Below, piece after piece: positions 1-10,354 of a stretch of 64,000 nucleotides of DNA. Source of the DNA: Devosia sp. LC5. Its GTDB lineage: Bacteria > Pseudomonadota > Alphaproteobacteria > Rhizobiales > Devosiaceae. A model generated the notes under the pieces. It had not been told where the DNA came from, ran no database searches, and worked only from the letters and a program-made list of their open reading frames with translations. Location of the stretch: assembly GCF_000735585.1 (NCBI RefSeq), contig NZ_JNNO01000001.1, positions 1 through 64,000 on the forward strand, written 5' to 3'. Position 1 is the first letter of the stretch, and each line of letters begins with the position of its first letter. A program made the translations under genes and the position numbers.

Positions 1-656
1 TGCCTGAACCCACGCCCGCGCCGACCCCCGAGCCGACGCCAGCACCCGAGCCGACGCCCGCTCCGGCCCAGGCCCCTGCGCCGACACCGGCTGCGCGTCC
101 GAGCAGTCTGGCGCAGCTGCGCCAGCAATTTGCCGCCGCCGAAACCGAACGCCGCCGGCGCGAGGAAGAAGAACGCCGCCGCCAGGCTGAGGCCCAGCAG
201 CCCGCGACTCCGGCGCCGGACCCGCAGCCCAATCCGCCCCAGCCCGCCCAGCTCGATTCCGCGCTGGCGGACGACATTTCCTCGATCATCAATCGGGACA
301 ATACGACCGGCGCCACGACCGGGCAGGGCGGCTCACCCACTCTGGGCGACACCACCGGCACTTCGGCTACGCTCAGCCAGACCGAGATCGGGGCGCTGGT
401 CGCCAAGATCAAGCAGTGCTGGTATCTGCTGCCCAATGAAGAGGCGAGCGGGGCGGAAGTCGTCGTCAATATGCGGCTGCGGCAGGATGGCTCGCTTGCC
501 GATGTGCCGCGCATCGTCTCGGTCAGCCAGCAGCCCGAGGCCATCGGCATCGCCCAGAAGGCGGTCGGCGCTGTGAATAGCTGTGCCCCCTACAGCATGC
601 TCTCGGCCAACACTTATGACCAATGGCAGAATATCAACGTCACTTTGCGTCCGTGA
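1..656 (+). CDS. tolA: TolA, C-terminal part (gene runs off the left edge)
   Basis: This is the downstream part of TolA, the inner-membrane/periplasm-spanning link of the Tol-Pal system that connects TolQR to TolB and Pal during outer-membrane constriction. The frame is open from base 3. The visible part begins with a Pro/Ala/Glu/Thr repeat (PEPTPAP-type), then a charged helical stretch rich in Glu and Arg (ETERRRREEEERRRQAEA), a Pro-rich linker, and the compact C-terminal domain that starts near IGALVAKIKQCWYLLP and ends NINVTLRP. A Cys pair (KQCW and NSCAPY) fits the disulfide of TolA domain III. tolB follows 60 bases later in the usual order. The N-terminal membrane anchor lies outside the window. 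The call rests on the C-terminal domain together with the neighbours. Confidence 0.92.
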   Translation, partial: PEPTPAPTPEPTPAPEPTPAPAQAPAPTPAARPSSLAQLRQQFAAAETERRRREEEERRRQAEAQQPATPAPDPQPNPPQPAQLDSALADDISSIINRDNTTGATTGQGGSPTLGDTTGTSATLSQTEIGALVAKIKQCWYLLPNEEASGAEVVVNMRLRQDGSLADVPRIVSVSQQPEAIGIAQKAVGAVNSCAPYSMLSANTYDQWQNINVTLRP

Positions 657-716
657 CATCTTGGAAGCGCCTTTGTCTGGCAGCATTGTCGACGAATGGC
701 AGGAATGGAGACTGAA

Positions 717-2027
717 ATGACCCTTCTCACCCGGCGCAACGCCCTCAAGCTCGGTCTGGCCGGTGGCATTGCCATGGCTGCCGCCGCCAAGGCCAGCGCC
801 CAGCTCAACATCACGGTCGAGGGCGCCAATTTCCGGCCCCTGCCGATCGCCATTCCCGATTTTGCCTCGAGCGATCCCACTTTCGGGCGCGAGATCGCCG
901 AGATCGTGCGCAATAACCTGCGCCGCTCGGGCCTGTTCCAGCCGCTCGATCCGGCCTCGCTGCCCTTGCAAGTGGGCGACGTGAACGCCACGCCCGATTT
1001 CAACACCTGGCGCACCGCCAATGTGGACGCATTGGTGATGGGCGCCGTCGAACGCGGCGGGCAGATTTCGTCCTCGGTGCGCGTATGGGACACACGCCAG
1101 GGCGCCCAGGTGGTCGGCAGCAGCTACAATACCGATCCTAATTCCTCGCGCCGGGTCGGCCATATCATTTCGGACGCCATCTATTCCAACCTGACCGGCG
1201 GCGGCGGTTATTTCGATACCCGCGTGATCTACGTGGCCGAAAGCGGTCCCAAGGCCAATCGCGTGCGGCGCCTGGCCATCATGGATCAGGATGGCGCCAA
1301 TTCGCAGTATCTGACCGATGGCAGTTCCATGGCGCTGACGCCGCGCTTCTCGCCCAATGGCGACATGGTCACCTATATGAATTTCGCCAATGGCAATCCG
1401 CAGGTCTTCCTGCTGCAATTGTCCACCGGCCGCCAGCAGCAACTGGCCTCGGTCGGCGCCATGACCTTCGCGCCGCGCTTTTCGCCCGATGGCGGCACCG
1501 TGGCCTTCTCGGTCGAGCAGGGCGGTGCCACCAATATCTATTCGGTCGGCACGGGCGGCGGGCAGCCCATGCAGCTGACGTCGGGCGCCGCGATCGATAC
1601 CGGCCCCTCCTATTCGCCCGATGGCAGCCGCATCCTGTTCGAAAGCGACCGGGGCGGCTCGCCGCAGATCTATATGATGGGCGCCAGCGGCGGTAACGCG
1701 CAGCGCATCAGCTTTGGCCAGGGCAGCTATTCCACCCCGGTCTGGTCGCCCAATGGCGACCTGATCGCCTTTACCCGCCAGTCCGGCGGCCAGTTCAATA
1801 TCGGGGTGATGAATCCCGACGGTTCGGGCGAACGCATGCTCTATTCGAGCTTCCATGCCGAAGGCCCGACCTGGGCACCCAATGGACGCGTCATCATGTT
1901 CTTCCAGGACCCGGGCGGCAATGACGGCCCGCGCCTGATGAGCATTGATATCTGGGGCCGCAATCTTCTGACCATCCCGACCGATGGCTATGCGTCCGAT
2001 CCGGCCTGGTCTGGCCTGCGGGCTTAA
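717..2027 (+). CDS. tolB: TolB, Tol-Pal system beta-propeller protein
   Basis: TolB is the periplasmic beta-propeller that binds Pal and the TolA C-terminus. The protein is 436 aa from ATG 717, which has GGAG six bases upstream; the in-frame ATG at 696 has no Shine-Dalgarno and would add seven residues. Residues 1-28 are a signal peptide ending ASA before Gln29. It carries TRRNALK (residues 5-11), which looks like a twin-arginine export motif, whereas TolB is normally Sec-exported. After an N-terminal alpha/beta domain (about 30-150) come the propeller blades, each marked by a repeat such as FSPNGD, FSPDGG, YSPDGS, WSPNGD or WAPNGR. The length is normal for the family. It sits between tolA and pal as in other Proteobacteria. 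Confidence 0.96.
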   Translation: MTLLTRRNALKLGLAGGIAMAAAAKASAQLNITVEGANFRPLPIAIPDFASSDPTFGREIAEIVRNNLRRSGLFQPLDPASLPLQVGDVNATPDFNTWRTANVDALVMGAVERGGQISSSVRVWDTRQGAQVVGSSYNTDPNSSRRVGHIISDAIYSNLTGGGGYFDTRVIYVAESGPKANRVRRLAIMDQDGANSQYLTDGSSMALTPRFSPNGDMVTYMNFANGNPQVFLLQLSTGRQQQLASVGAMTFAPRFSPDGGTVAFSVEQGGATNIYSVGTGGGQPMQLTSGAAIDTGPSYSPDGSRILFESDRGGSPQIYMMGASGGNAQRISFGQGSYSTPVWSPNGDLIAFTRQSGGQFNIGVMNPDGSGERMLYSSFHAEGPTWAPNGRVIMFFQDPGGNDGPRLMSIDIWGRNLLTIPTDGYASDPAWSGLRA

Positions 2028-2246
2028 GTGTTTGGGGCTGCATGAACATGATTTCGTGTTGCCCCACTTAACCTTAACGCGCTCTGTCCCACCCTCTGTG
2101 GCCAATCTGCACCATCACAAAAAAGCCCGGATTTCCGCCACATTTGTGCCCCGATAGGCAAACATTAACCAGACACGCAAACGCGGTCTTAAGAATAAGC
2201 GCGGTAAATGCCGTCCTTAAGATTGTAAGCCTTTCAGGAGCCTCCA

Positions 2247-2741
2247 TTGGCCATTTCCGCACCCCTCAACACCGCGTTGCGCGCATTCGCAATGCTGCTC
2301 TTCGTCGTCGCGATTGCGGCCTGTTCCCGCACCCCCAATGCGATGCCGACCGGTGTCGGCAATCTGGGCCCCGGCGGCGGCGCCCCCGGCAGCCAGCAGG
2401 AATTCCTTGTTTCGGTCGGTGACCGCGTGTTCTTCGAAACCGATTCGAGCAATTTGACCCCGACCGCTATGTCGACGCTGGACAAGCAGGCCGCCTGGCT
2501 CAACCAATATTCGAACTACCGCATCATGATCGAAGGCCATGCCGACGAGCGCGGTACCCGCGAATACAATATCGCCCTGGGCGCCCGCCGCGCCTCCATC
2601 GTGGTCAATTACCTGACCTCCAAGGGCGTCAATGGCCAGCGCATCACCAGCCAGTCCTTCGGCAAGGAACGCCCGGTGGCCATCTGTAACGACATTTCCT
2701 GCTGGAGCCAGAACCGCCGCGCGGTTACCGTGGTCCAGTAA
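2247..2741 (+). CDS. pal: Pal, peptidoglycan-associated outer-membrane lipoprotein
   Basis: Pal anchors the outer membrane to peptidoglycan and partners with TolB. The start is TTG 2247, with AGGAG (2236-2240) six bases upstream; no other start gives a full signal peptide. The lipobox is IAAC, so Cys26 would be lipidated after signal peptidase II cleavage. A Gly/Pro linker follows, then an OmpA-like peptidoglycan-binding domain from about residue 55 to the end, with VFFETDSS, EGHADERGTREYN and LGARRA motifs. It has 164 aa, typical of alphaproteobacterial Pal. The 219-base gap after tolB is AT-richer than its surroundings and could hold a promoter, but I see no convincing -35/-10 pair. A rho-independent terminator follows the gene. 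Confidence 0.95.
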   Translation: MAISAPLNTALRAFAMLLFVVAIAACSRTPNAMPTGVGNLGPGGGAPGSQQEFLVSVGDRVFFETDSSNLTPTAMSTLDKQAAWLNQYSNYRIMIEGHADERGTREYNIALGARRASIVVNYLTSKGVNGQRITSQSFGKERPVAICNDISCWSQNRRAVTVVQ

Positions 2742-2802
2742 GACAAAACCGGCCCTGCCGATTGGCAAGGCCGAAGCGATCCAGTGCAAACTGGAGGCAA
2801 GA

Positions 2803-2841
2803 GCGCCCGGAGCCCCCAAAAGGGCCCGGGCGCTTTCTTTT
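2803..2841 (+). terminator. Rho-independent terminator after pal
   Basis: GCGCCCGG (2803-2810) pairs with CCGGGCGC (2826-2833). An inner CCC/GGG pair extends the stem, and a T-rich tail TTTCTTTT (2834-2841) follows. It separates pal from cpoB. Confidence 0.85.
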
Positions 2842-2923
2842 GACCAAAATTGGCCTTTATTGCCTGGCCTCCAAAGGTTCATGGTGCGCCGTGCAGTCAC
2901 GACGCGTTTGGAGGCTTATTGCT

Positions 2924-3919
2924 TTGACGACCATTCATTTGAAGGCGCGACTGGTGCTGGCGACGGCGTTGGCCCTCGTTGTGGCAGCCCCGGCTTTCGC
3001 CCAGTCCGCTGCGACGCCGCCAGCCCTGGTGGGCCGTACGCTGAGCGACGAGACGCCGCCGGTTCTGGTAGCGCAGGCCAATGACACGGCAACGCTGATG
3101 CTGCGTATCCAGCAGCTCGAGGAGCAGATCCGCTCGCTCAATGGCCAGGTCGAGGGACTGACCTTCCAGCTCACCCAGATACAGACGCTGATGCAGCGCC
3201 AGAGCGAGGAAAATGCCGCGCGCTTTCAGGCGCTCGAAGGCGGTGCGCCGGGAAATCCGGCGGGCGCGAGCCAACCTCAGGCTTTGCCGCAGGCCCCTGC
3301 CGACGAATCCACTGTGCCGCTGACCGATATTCCGGCCCAGGGCGTGCAGCCGCTGCCGGGCGAAACCGAGTTCGACCCAACGTTCGACGATGGCAGCGTG
3401 CCGATGGACGATCTGGGTAATTCCAACGATCCGCTGGTGGGCACCGGCCGCACTGGCGGGACGGATTTGACCACGGGTGAGCCGCTCGACCTGACCTACG
3501 ATCCGGCCGCCGGCCCCTCGGGCAATCCCGATGCCGATGCGCAATTCCGTGCCGGCTACGAGGCCCTGGCGCGCGGGGATTATGGCTTTGCCGAGGATCA
3601 GTTCAGCCAGTTCATCGAGCTTTACCCGGACAATCCCCAGGTTACCGACGCCGCCAATTGGCTGGGCGATGCCCTATTGCAGCGCCAGGCCTATAGCGAA
3701 GCGGCCGATGTGCTGCTCAACGCCTTCCAGAAGGCGCCGGACAATCCGCGGGCGCCCGAATTGCTGCTCAAGCTGGGCATGTCGCTCTCCGGCGCCGGTG
3801 AGCGTGAAACCGCCTGCCGTACCTTTGCCGAAGTCGATCGCCGCTACACCACGCTGCCCGATGCCGTAAAAGGCCGCCTGGCCGAGGAAAAGACCAAGGC
3901 CGAATGTCCGCCCGCTTGA
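2924..3919 (+). CDS. cpoB: CpoB (YbgF), Tol-Pal-associated coiled-coil/TPR protein
   Basis: CpoB coordinates peptidoglycan synthesis by PBP1B with Tol-driven constriction in the periplasm. The start is TTG 2924, with GGAGG (2910-2914) nine bases upstream. The open frame extends further 5' but runs through the pal terminator, so the longer form is rejected. A signal peptide ends AAPAFA before QS. Residues about 60-100 form a coiled coil (LRIQQLEEQIRSLNGQVEG), followed by a Pro/Gly-rich, Asp-rich linker and C-terminal TPR repeats from about residue 205 (DAQFRAGYEALARGDYGFAE onwards), ending in a Cys (KAECPPA). Length 331 aa. The 3' end overlaps tilS by 16 bases, implying translational coupling. 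Confidence 0.9.
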   Translation: MTTIHLKARLVLATALALVVAAPAFAQSAATPPALVGRTLSDETPPVLVAQANDTATLMLRIQQLEEQIRSLNGQVEGLTFQLTQIQTLMQRQSEENAARFQALEGGAPGNPAGASQPQALPQAPADESTVPLTDIPAQGVQPLPGETEFDPTFDDGSVPMDDLGNSNDPLVGTGRTGGTDLTTGEPLDLTYDPAAGPSGNPDADAQFRAGYEALARGDYGFAEDQFSQFIELYPDNPQVTDAANWLGDALLQRQAYSEAADVLLNAFQKAPDNPRAPELLLKLGMSLSGAGERETACRTFAEVDRRYTTLPDAVKGRLAEEKTKAECPPA

Positions 3920-5178
3920 CCCCCGATTTCGACGACGCGGCGGCGCTGGACCAGCTCTTCGCGGCGGTCGCCTGGGAACGGGCGATCGGGCTGGCCGTGT
4001 CTGGCGGCGCCGATAGCCTGGCGCTGCTGCTGCTGGCCCATAGCTGGGCCAGTGCGCGCGACAATGCGCCCGTCTTGCATGTCTATTCGGTCGATCACGG
4101 CCTGCGTGAGGCAGCCGCCGCCGAAGTCAAAATGGTGCTCGCTACTGCCAAGCGGCTGAGTATCGCCGCCAGCGGTCTTAAATGGAATGCGCCCAAGCCC
4201 GTGGCCGGCCTGCAGGAAGCGGCCCGGATCGCCCGCTACCAATTGATCGGCGATGCCATGGCCAAGGACGGGGTCACCGTCCTGCTGACCGCCCACCATC
4301 GCAACGATCAGGCCGAAACCGTCTTGATGCGCATGGCCCATGGCAGCGGCATCGAGGGCCTCAAGGGCATGTCGGCCATGGCCGTGGTCGAGGGTGTCAG
4401 GGTCCACCGTCCGCTGCTCGATACCGATCCGGCGGCCCTGCGGGCAGTGGTGGATGCGGCGGGGCTCGTGCCCGCCGAAGACCCGTCCAATAATGACGAG
4501 CATTATGAACGTGTGCGCTGGCGCAAAGCCCTGCCGCAATTGGCAAGCCTGGGGCTCGATGCTGCTGCGCTTTCGGTTTTTGCCGAGCGCATGGCGGAAG
4601 CCGATGCGGCGATTGCGCAGATGGCCGAGAGCTGCTTTCCCGCCCTGGTGCGGCTGGATGGATTTGGTTCGGCGCGGATCGAGCTGGCCGGCTTTATCGG
4701 CCTTAGCCCTGCCATTTCCGTGCGCGTGCTCGGCCGGGTGCTCAACATTGTCGGCGGGCGGCAAAAGCCGCGCGCGCTGGGGCAGGTGGAGCGGCTGCGC
4801 CAATCCATTGCCGATGGCGCCCTGCCCAAATCCACCACCGTTCTGGGCTGCGTCATCCGCCTCAAGGACGATGCCGTGGTGATCGCCCGCGAACCCGGCC
4901 GCGCCGTGCCGCCCGACGCGATTCTGCGACCCCATGCCGAACTGGTCTGGGATGAGCGTTTTCTCATCATCAACGGTTCGGACGAAAGCGATCTCACCGC
5001 CAGCGTCGCCGATTACCTGCCCCGCCATCGGCTCGAAGAGTTTTTAGGCTTCAAGGTCCCCGCCCCCGCCGAAGCCATCCGCACTGCCCCCATCGTCCGC
5101 GACGCCGCCGGCGGCGTGCTGTCGCTGGGCGGCTGGTCATTCGATGAACGCATCTCAGTGAAGCTGCTGATCGACTGA
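3904..5178 (+). CDS. tilS: TilS, tRNA(Ile)-lysidine synthetase
   Basis: TilS converts C34 of the CAU-anticodon tRNA-Ile to lysidine using ATP and lysine, so that it reads AUA. The PP-loop SGGADS lies at residues 34-39. HGLRE, LTAHHRNDQAET and the DPSNND region are also family motifs. Residues about 1-220 are the N-terminal ATPase domain. The remaining 200 residues hold the tRNA-recognition domains with weaker conservation. Length 424 aa, within the family range. It starts inside the end of cpoB (16-base overlap). In many alphaproteobacteria ftsH comes next; here the operon ends and a 549-base non-coding stretch follows. Confidence 0.94.
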   Translation: MSARLTPDFDDAAALDQLFAAVAWERAIGLAVSGGADSLALLLLAHSWASARDNAPVLHVYSVDHGLREAAAAEVKMVLATAKRLSIAASGLKWNAPKPVAGLQEAARIARYQLIGDAMAKDGVTVLLTAHHRNDQAETVLMRMAHGSGIEGLKGMSAMAVVEGVRVHRPLLDTDPAALRAVVDAAGLVPAEDPSNNDEHYERVRWRKALPQLASLGLDAAALSVFAERMAEADAAIAQMAESCFPALVRLDGFGSARIELAGFIGLSPAISVRVLGRVLNIVGGRQKPRALGQVERLRQSIADGALPKSTTVLGCVIRLKDDAVVIAREPGRAVPPDAILRPHAELVWDERFLIINGSDESDLTASVADYLPRHRLEEFLGFKVPAPAEAIRTAPIVRDAAGGVLSLGGWSFDERISVKLLID

Positions 5179-5272
5179 CCCGAAACGTCCTCCTGGATTT
5201 TGTTTAGGCCTAACTTGATGATGGGGTTGCGCGATCGCCGCCGGAGCGGTGGCCCAGCGTTTGGAATCAGCG

Positions 5273-5338
5273 GCGATGGCGAGACCAGGGTCCCGGATTG
5301 GGTCGTAAAAAAAGGTGAAACCAAGGTCTCGCCATCGC
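5273..5338. repeat. Long inverted repeat, 14-bp perfect arms
   Basis: GCGATGGCGAGACC (5273-5286) is perfectly complementary to GGTCTCGCCATCGC (5325-5338), with a 38-base loop that includes a run of seven A. It could form a strong hairpin at the end of the tilS transcript or be a mobile palindromic element. No T-run follows the stem, so it is not a classical terminator. Confidence 0.75.
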
Positions 5339-5634
5339 GCCGGGTCTTGTCGTGCCTGTCCGACCAGCCACCCTTTCGGGCCGCATGCGGTGCCGGGGGC
5401 TCAAGGCGTTAAGCCTGCTGTCGCCGATCCGGTCCTACACCCGACTGCAATCATCCACATCAACACGTGAGCCTGGGCGACCCCATGCTCCCCAGCCATC
5501 CCCACGCTCCTCACTCGTCATGATCGCGCTTGGCGTGGGTGACGAGGGGATGATGGCATGAGCTGCGGCGGGTGGGGATAAGGGGAATAAGTTGGGGTGG
5601 GATGTTGACGGACCGGCTCCCGCACCCTCTCCCA

Positions 5635-5657
5635 ACCTCCCCCGTCGAGGGGGAGGT
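5635..5657. repeat. Short palindromic element, 9-bp arms
   Basis: ACCTCCCCC and GGGGGAGGT flank the loop GTCGA. The element sits just downstream of the 3' end of uvrA. A relative with arms GCCTTCTCCC/GGGAGAAGGC lies at 13197-13221, so this may be a dispersed class in the genome. Confidence 0.65.
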
Positions 5658-5727
5658 GCTGGCCTAGTGGGTGGGCTGCATGGGGGGCGGAATGACGGCC
5701 GGCTGGTGTGGCACCGCAACCGCCGGC

Positions 5728-8622
<2,895 letters not shown>

Positions 8623-8816
8623 TGTCGACGTCCATGGCTGGCTGCGCCGTGTGGGCACAGGGCGGCAAATTAAATTCGTATCATTGGGCTGGCAGCCTGC
8701 AGAGATAGGAGCCAGCGGGCTTGGCCGCAAGCGGCCATCTTACCGGGCGTTGAGCGCCGGCGTTACCTTATCGTGTCAGGGCAGCTTTGCGCAAAACGCC
8801 TTTCCTTATCGCACAG

Positions 8817-8848
8817 GAACGTAAAAGGAACAAACTGGATTCGGTCAA
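8817..8848 (-). promoter_or_regulatory. SOS (LexA) box and likely promoter of uvrA
   Basis: GAAC-GTAAAAG-GAAC (8817-8831) matches the alphaproteobacterial LexA site GAAC-N7-GAAC / GTTC-N7-GTTC exactly. On the minus strand it lies across a plausible promoter: -35 TTGACC (8843-8848), 17-base spacer, weak -10 TTTACG (8820-8825). The -35 overlaps the lysE stop codon. LexA binding would block uvrA transcription. Confidence 0.8.
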
Positions 8849-9489
8849 GTCCCGGCATAGCCGAACACTCCATGCCAGGCGGCAAACAGGGCGGCCACGA
8901 CAAACAACACGCCAGCGCCCCGGCCGATCCATTGGGTAACCTGCGGGTTGCCGATCAGCGCGTCGCGCCCCTTGGCCGCGGCCAGCGCCAAGCCGCCATA
9001 AATCAGCATCTGCATCAGCACTGTCATCACGCCCATCACCAACGCCTGCCGCCAGAGCGGGCCGAATTGCGGCCGGATGAATTGCGGAAACACCGCCACC
9101 ACGAACATGTAGGCCTTGGGATTGAGCAGGCAGGTGATCAATCCCTGCCGGAACGCGACCCGGCCCGACCGGCTCGGCGCCTTGCCGATATGATCCACCG
9201 TGATCGAACTGCGCACCAGCGTATAGCCGATCCATGCGATATAGGCGGCTCCGACGAGGATCATCGTCCGGAATACTTCGGCTGGCAGTTGCGTCAGCAC
9301 GCCGACTGCCAATGCGCCGAACAGTGTATGCACCGCGCCGCCCAGCATGATCCCGCCCGTCGCCATGAGGCCCGCCCGCCGGCCACCCGTCAGCGCATTG
9401 GCCAGCACGAAGAACATATCCATGCCGGGCACGATGATGATGCCGAACAGCAGGATGAAGTAGAGCCAGAGCGCCTGGGCGTAATCCAA
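8845..9489 (-). CDS. LysE/RhtB-family amino-acid exporter
   Basis: A six-TM efflux protein of the LysE/RhtB superfamily, which exports amino acids or related small molecules. It has 214 aa. The N-terminus (LYFILLFGIIIVPGMDMFF) and the mid-protein motif LLNPKAYMFVVAVFPQF are typical of the family. The substrate cannot be predicted. It is transcribed toward uvrA, and its stop codon overlaps the uvrA -35 region. It lies between uvrA and ssb, two genes often adjacent and divergent in this class, so it looks like an insertion into that pair. A 7-bp inverted repeat (9541-9559) lies about 50 bases upstream and may be its operator. I see no adjacent LysR-type regulator. Confidence 0.85.
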   Translation of the reverse strand: MDYAQALWLYFILLFGIIIVPGMDMFFVLANALTGGRRAGLMATGGIMLGGAVHTLFGALAVGVLTQLPAEVFRTMILVGAAYIAWIGYTLVRSSITVDHIGKAPSRSGRVAFRQGLITCLLNPKAYMFVVAVFPQFIRPQFGPLWRQALVMGVMTVLMQMLIYGGLALAAAKGRDALIGNPQVTQWIGRGAGVLFVVAALFAAWHGVFGYAGT

Positions 9490-9540
9490 TCATGGTCTCG
9501 CATGGGGTGAGGACGGTCTGCGTTGGCTTGGCCGAGCCCT

Positions 9541-9559
9541 GCTGACAATCTGTGTCAGC
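9541..9559. promoter_or_regulatory. Inverted repeat between lysE and ssb, possible operator
   Basis: GCTGACA-ATCTG-TGTCAGC is a perfect 7-bp dyad 52 bases upstream of the lysE-type start and just upstream of the ssb promoter. No known regulator can be assigned. Confidence 0.4.
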
Positions 9560-9566
9560 AGCGATC

Positions 9567-9601
9567 TTGACGTCCACGCAGAAATAGAACATATAGGGAA
9601 C
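9567..9601 (+). promoter_or_regulatory. SOS (LexA) box and likely promoter of ssb
   Basis: GAAC-ATATAGG-GAAC (9587-9601) is an exact alphaproteobacterial LexA site. It overlaps the -10 region of a plausible promoter with -35 TTGACG (9567-9572) and a 17-19-base spacer to CATATA or TATAGG. The ssb start is 170 bases downstream. Confidence 0.8.
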
Positions 9602-9770
9602 ATGTGTGGAAGGCCAGCGATCACTTCTGTTCAAAACGCCAAGTTTGGCGCGCGGGACGGGGCGGGGCGGAGTAAGGTCTGGCGATCACGGGGCTTGTTG
9701 CCCCGGCAACGAGATATGTGAGCGTCCTGGCGGCACAGCGGCCCGGGACTGAATTGAAAGGATTTTTGCT

Positions 9771-10286
9771 ATGGCAGGCAGCGTCAACAAGGTGATCCTC
9801 GTCGGCAATCTGGGTGCCGATCCCGAAGTGCGCAATCTGCCGAGCGGCGGCAAGGTGGTGAACCTGTCCATCGCCACCTCGGAGCGCTGGAAGGATCGCA
9901 CCAGCGGCGAGCAGCGCGAAAAGACCGAGTGGCACCGCGTGGTGATCTTCTCGGAAGGCCTGACCCGCGTGGCCGAAAGCTATCTGCGCAAGGGCAGCAA
10001 GGTCTATATCGAAGGCCAGTTGCAGACCCGCAAATGGCAGGACCAGTCCGGGCAGGACAAATATTCCACCGAAATCGTGCTGCAGGGCTTCAATTCGAAC
10101 CTGACCCTGCTCGACGGCCGCGGTGATGGGGACAATGCCGGGGGCGGCGATGGCGGTTTCCGCAGCGCCGACAATGGCGGCGGCTTCCGCGGCGCCCGTC
10201 CTGCGGGTGGCGGCGGCGCCCAGCGTCCGGCCTCCAACGCCCCGGCCTTCGAGCCCGGCGGCATGGATGACGATATCCCGTTCTGA
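9771..10286 (+). CDS. ssb: Single-stranded DNA-binding protein SSB
   Basis: SSB coats single-stranded DNA in replication, repair and recombination. Residues 1 to about 112 form the OB fold ([15 protein letters not shown], then [10 protein letters not shown], then [13 protein letters not shown]). A Gly-rich flexible linker follows, and the tail MDDDIPF binds partner proteins. Length 171 aa, normal. The Shine-Dalgarno AAAGGA lies upstream of ATG 9771. A LexA box overlaps the predicted promoter, so part of its expression is probably SOS-controlled. It is followed by a good terminator. Confidence 0.97.
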   Translation: MAGSVNKVILVGNLGADPEVRNLPSGGKVVNLSIATSERWKDRTSGEQREKTEWHRVVIFSEGLTRVAESYLRKGSKVYIEGQLQTRKWQDQSGQDKYSTEIVLQGFNSNLTLLDGRGDGDNAGGGDGGFRSADNGGGFRGARPAGGGGAQRPASNAPAFEPGGMDDDIPF

Positions 10287-10316
10287 TCCGGTTGCGTTCC
10301 GGCAAGACTTGGAAAA

Positions 10317-10340
10317 GGGGGCCTGGTGGCCTCCTTTTTT
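10317..10340 (+). terminator. Rho-independent terminator after ssb
   Basis: GGGGGCC (10317-10323) pairs with GGCCTCC (10328-10334) with one G-U, loop TGGT, followed by six T. Confidence 0.85.
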
Positions 10341-10354
10341 GTTTCTGCTGGGAG

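Larger units (their letters stand above)
5179..5727. other. Non-coding stretch between convergent tilS and uvrA, with palindromes
   Basis: I find no credible gene in these 549 bases. No frame shows a family I recognise, and the open frames have no Shine-Dalgarno. The stretch holds a 14-bp inverted repeat (5273-5338) and a 9-bp palindrome (5635-5657), listed separately. ftsH, expected here from common alphaproteobacterial gene order, is absent. Confidence 0.7.

Noticed and set aside
333-2105. Long open frame of about 590 codons antisense to tolB
   Set aside because: It is a GC-codon-bias shadow of tolB; composition is His/Gly/Ala-rich with no known domain. Similar long antisense frames over uvrA (6325-8673), tig (22800-24548) and mfd (38818-41250) are rejected for the same reason.
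8623-8730. 36-residue N-terminal extension of UvrA
   Set aside because: No resemblance to UvrA N-termini; the family normally begins a few residues before the [16 protein letters not shown]-type segment.
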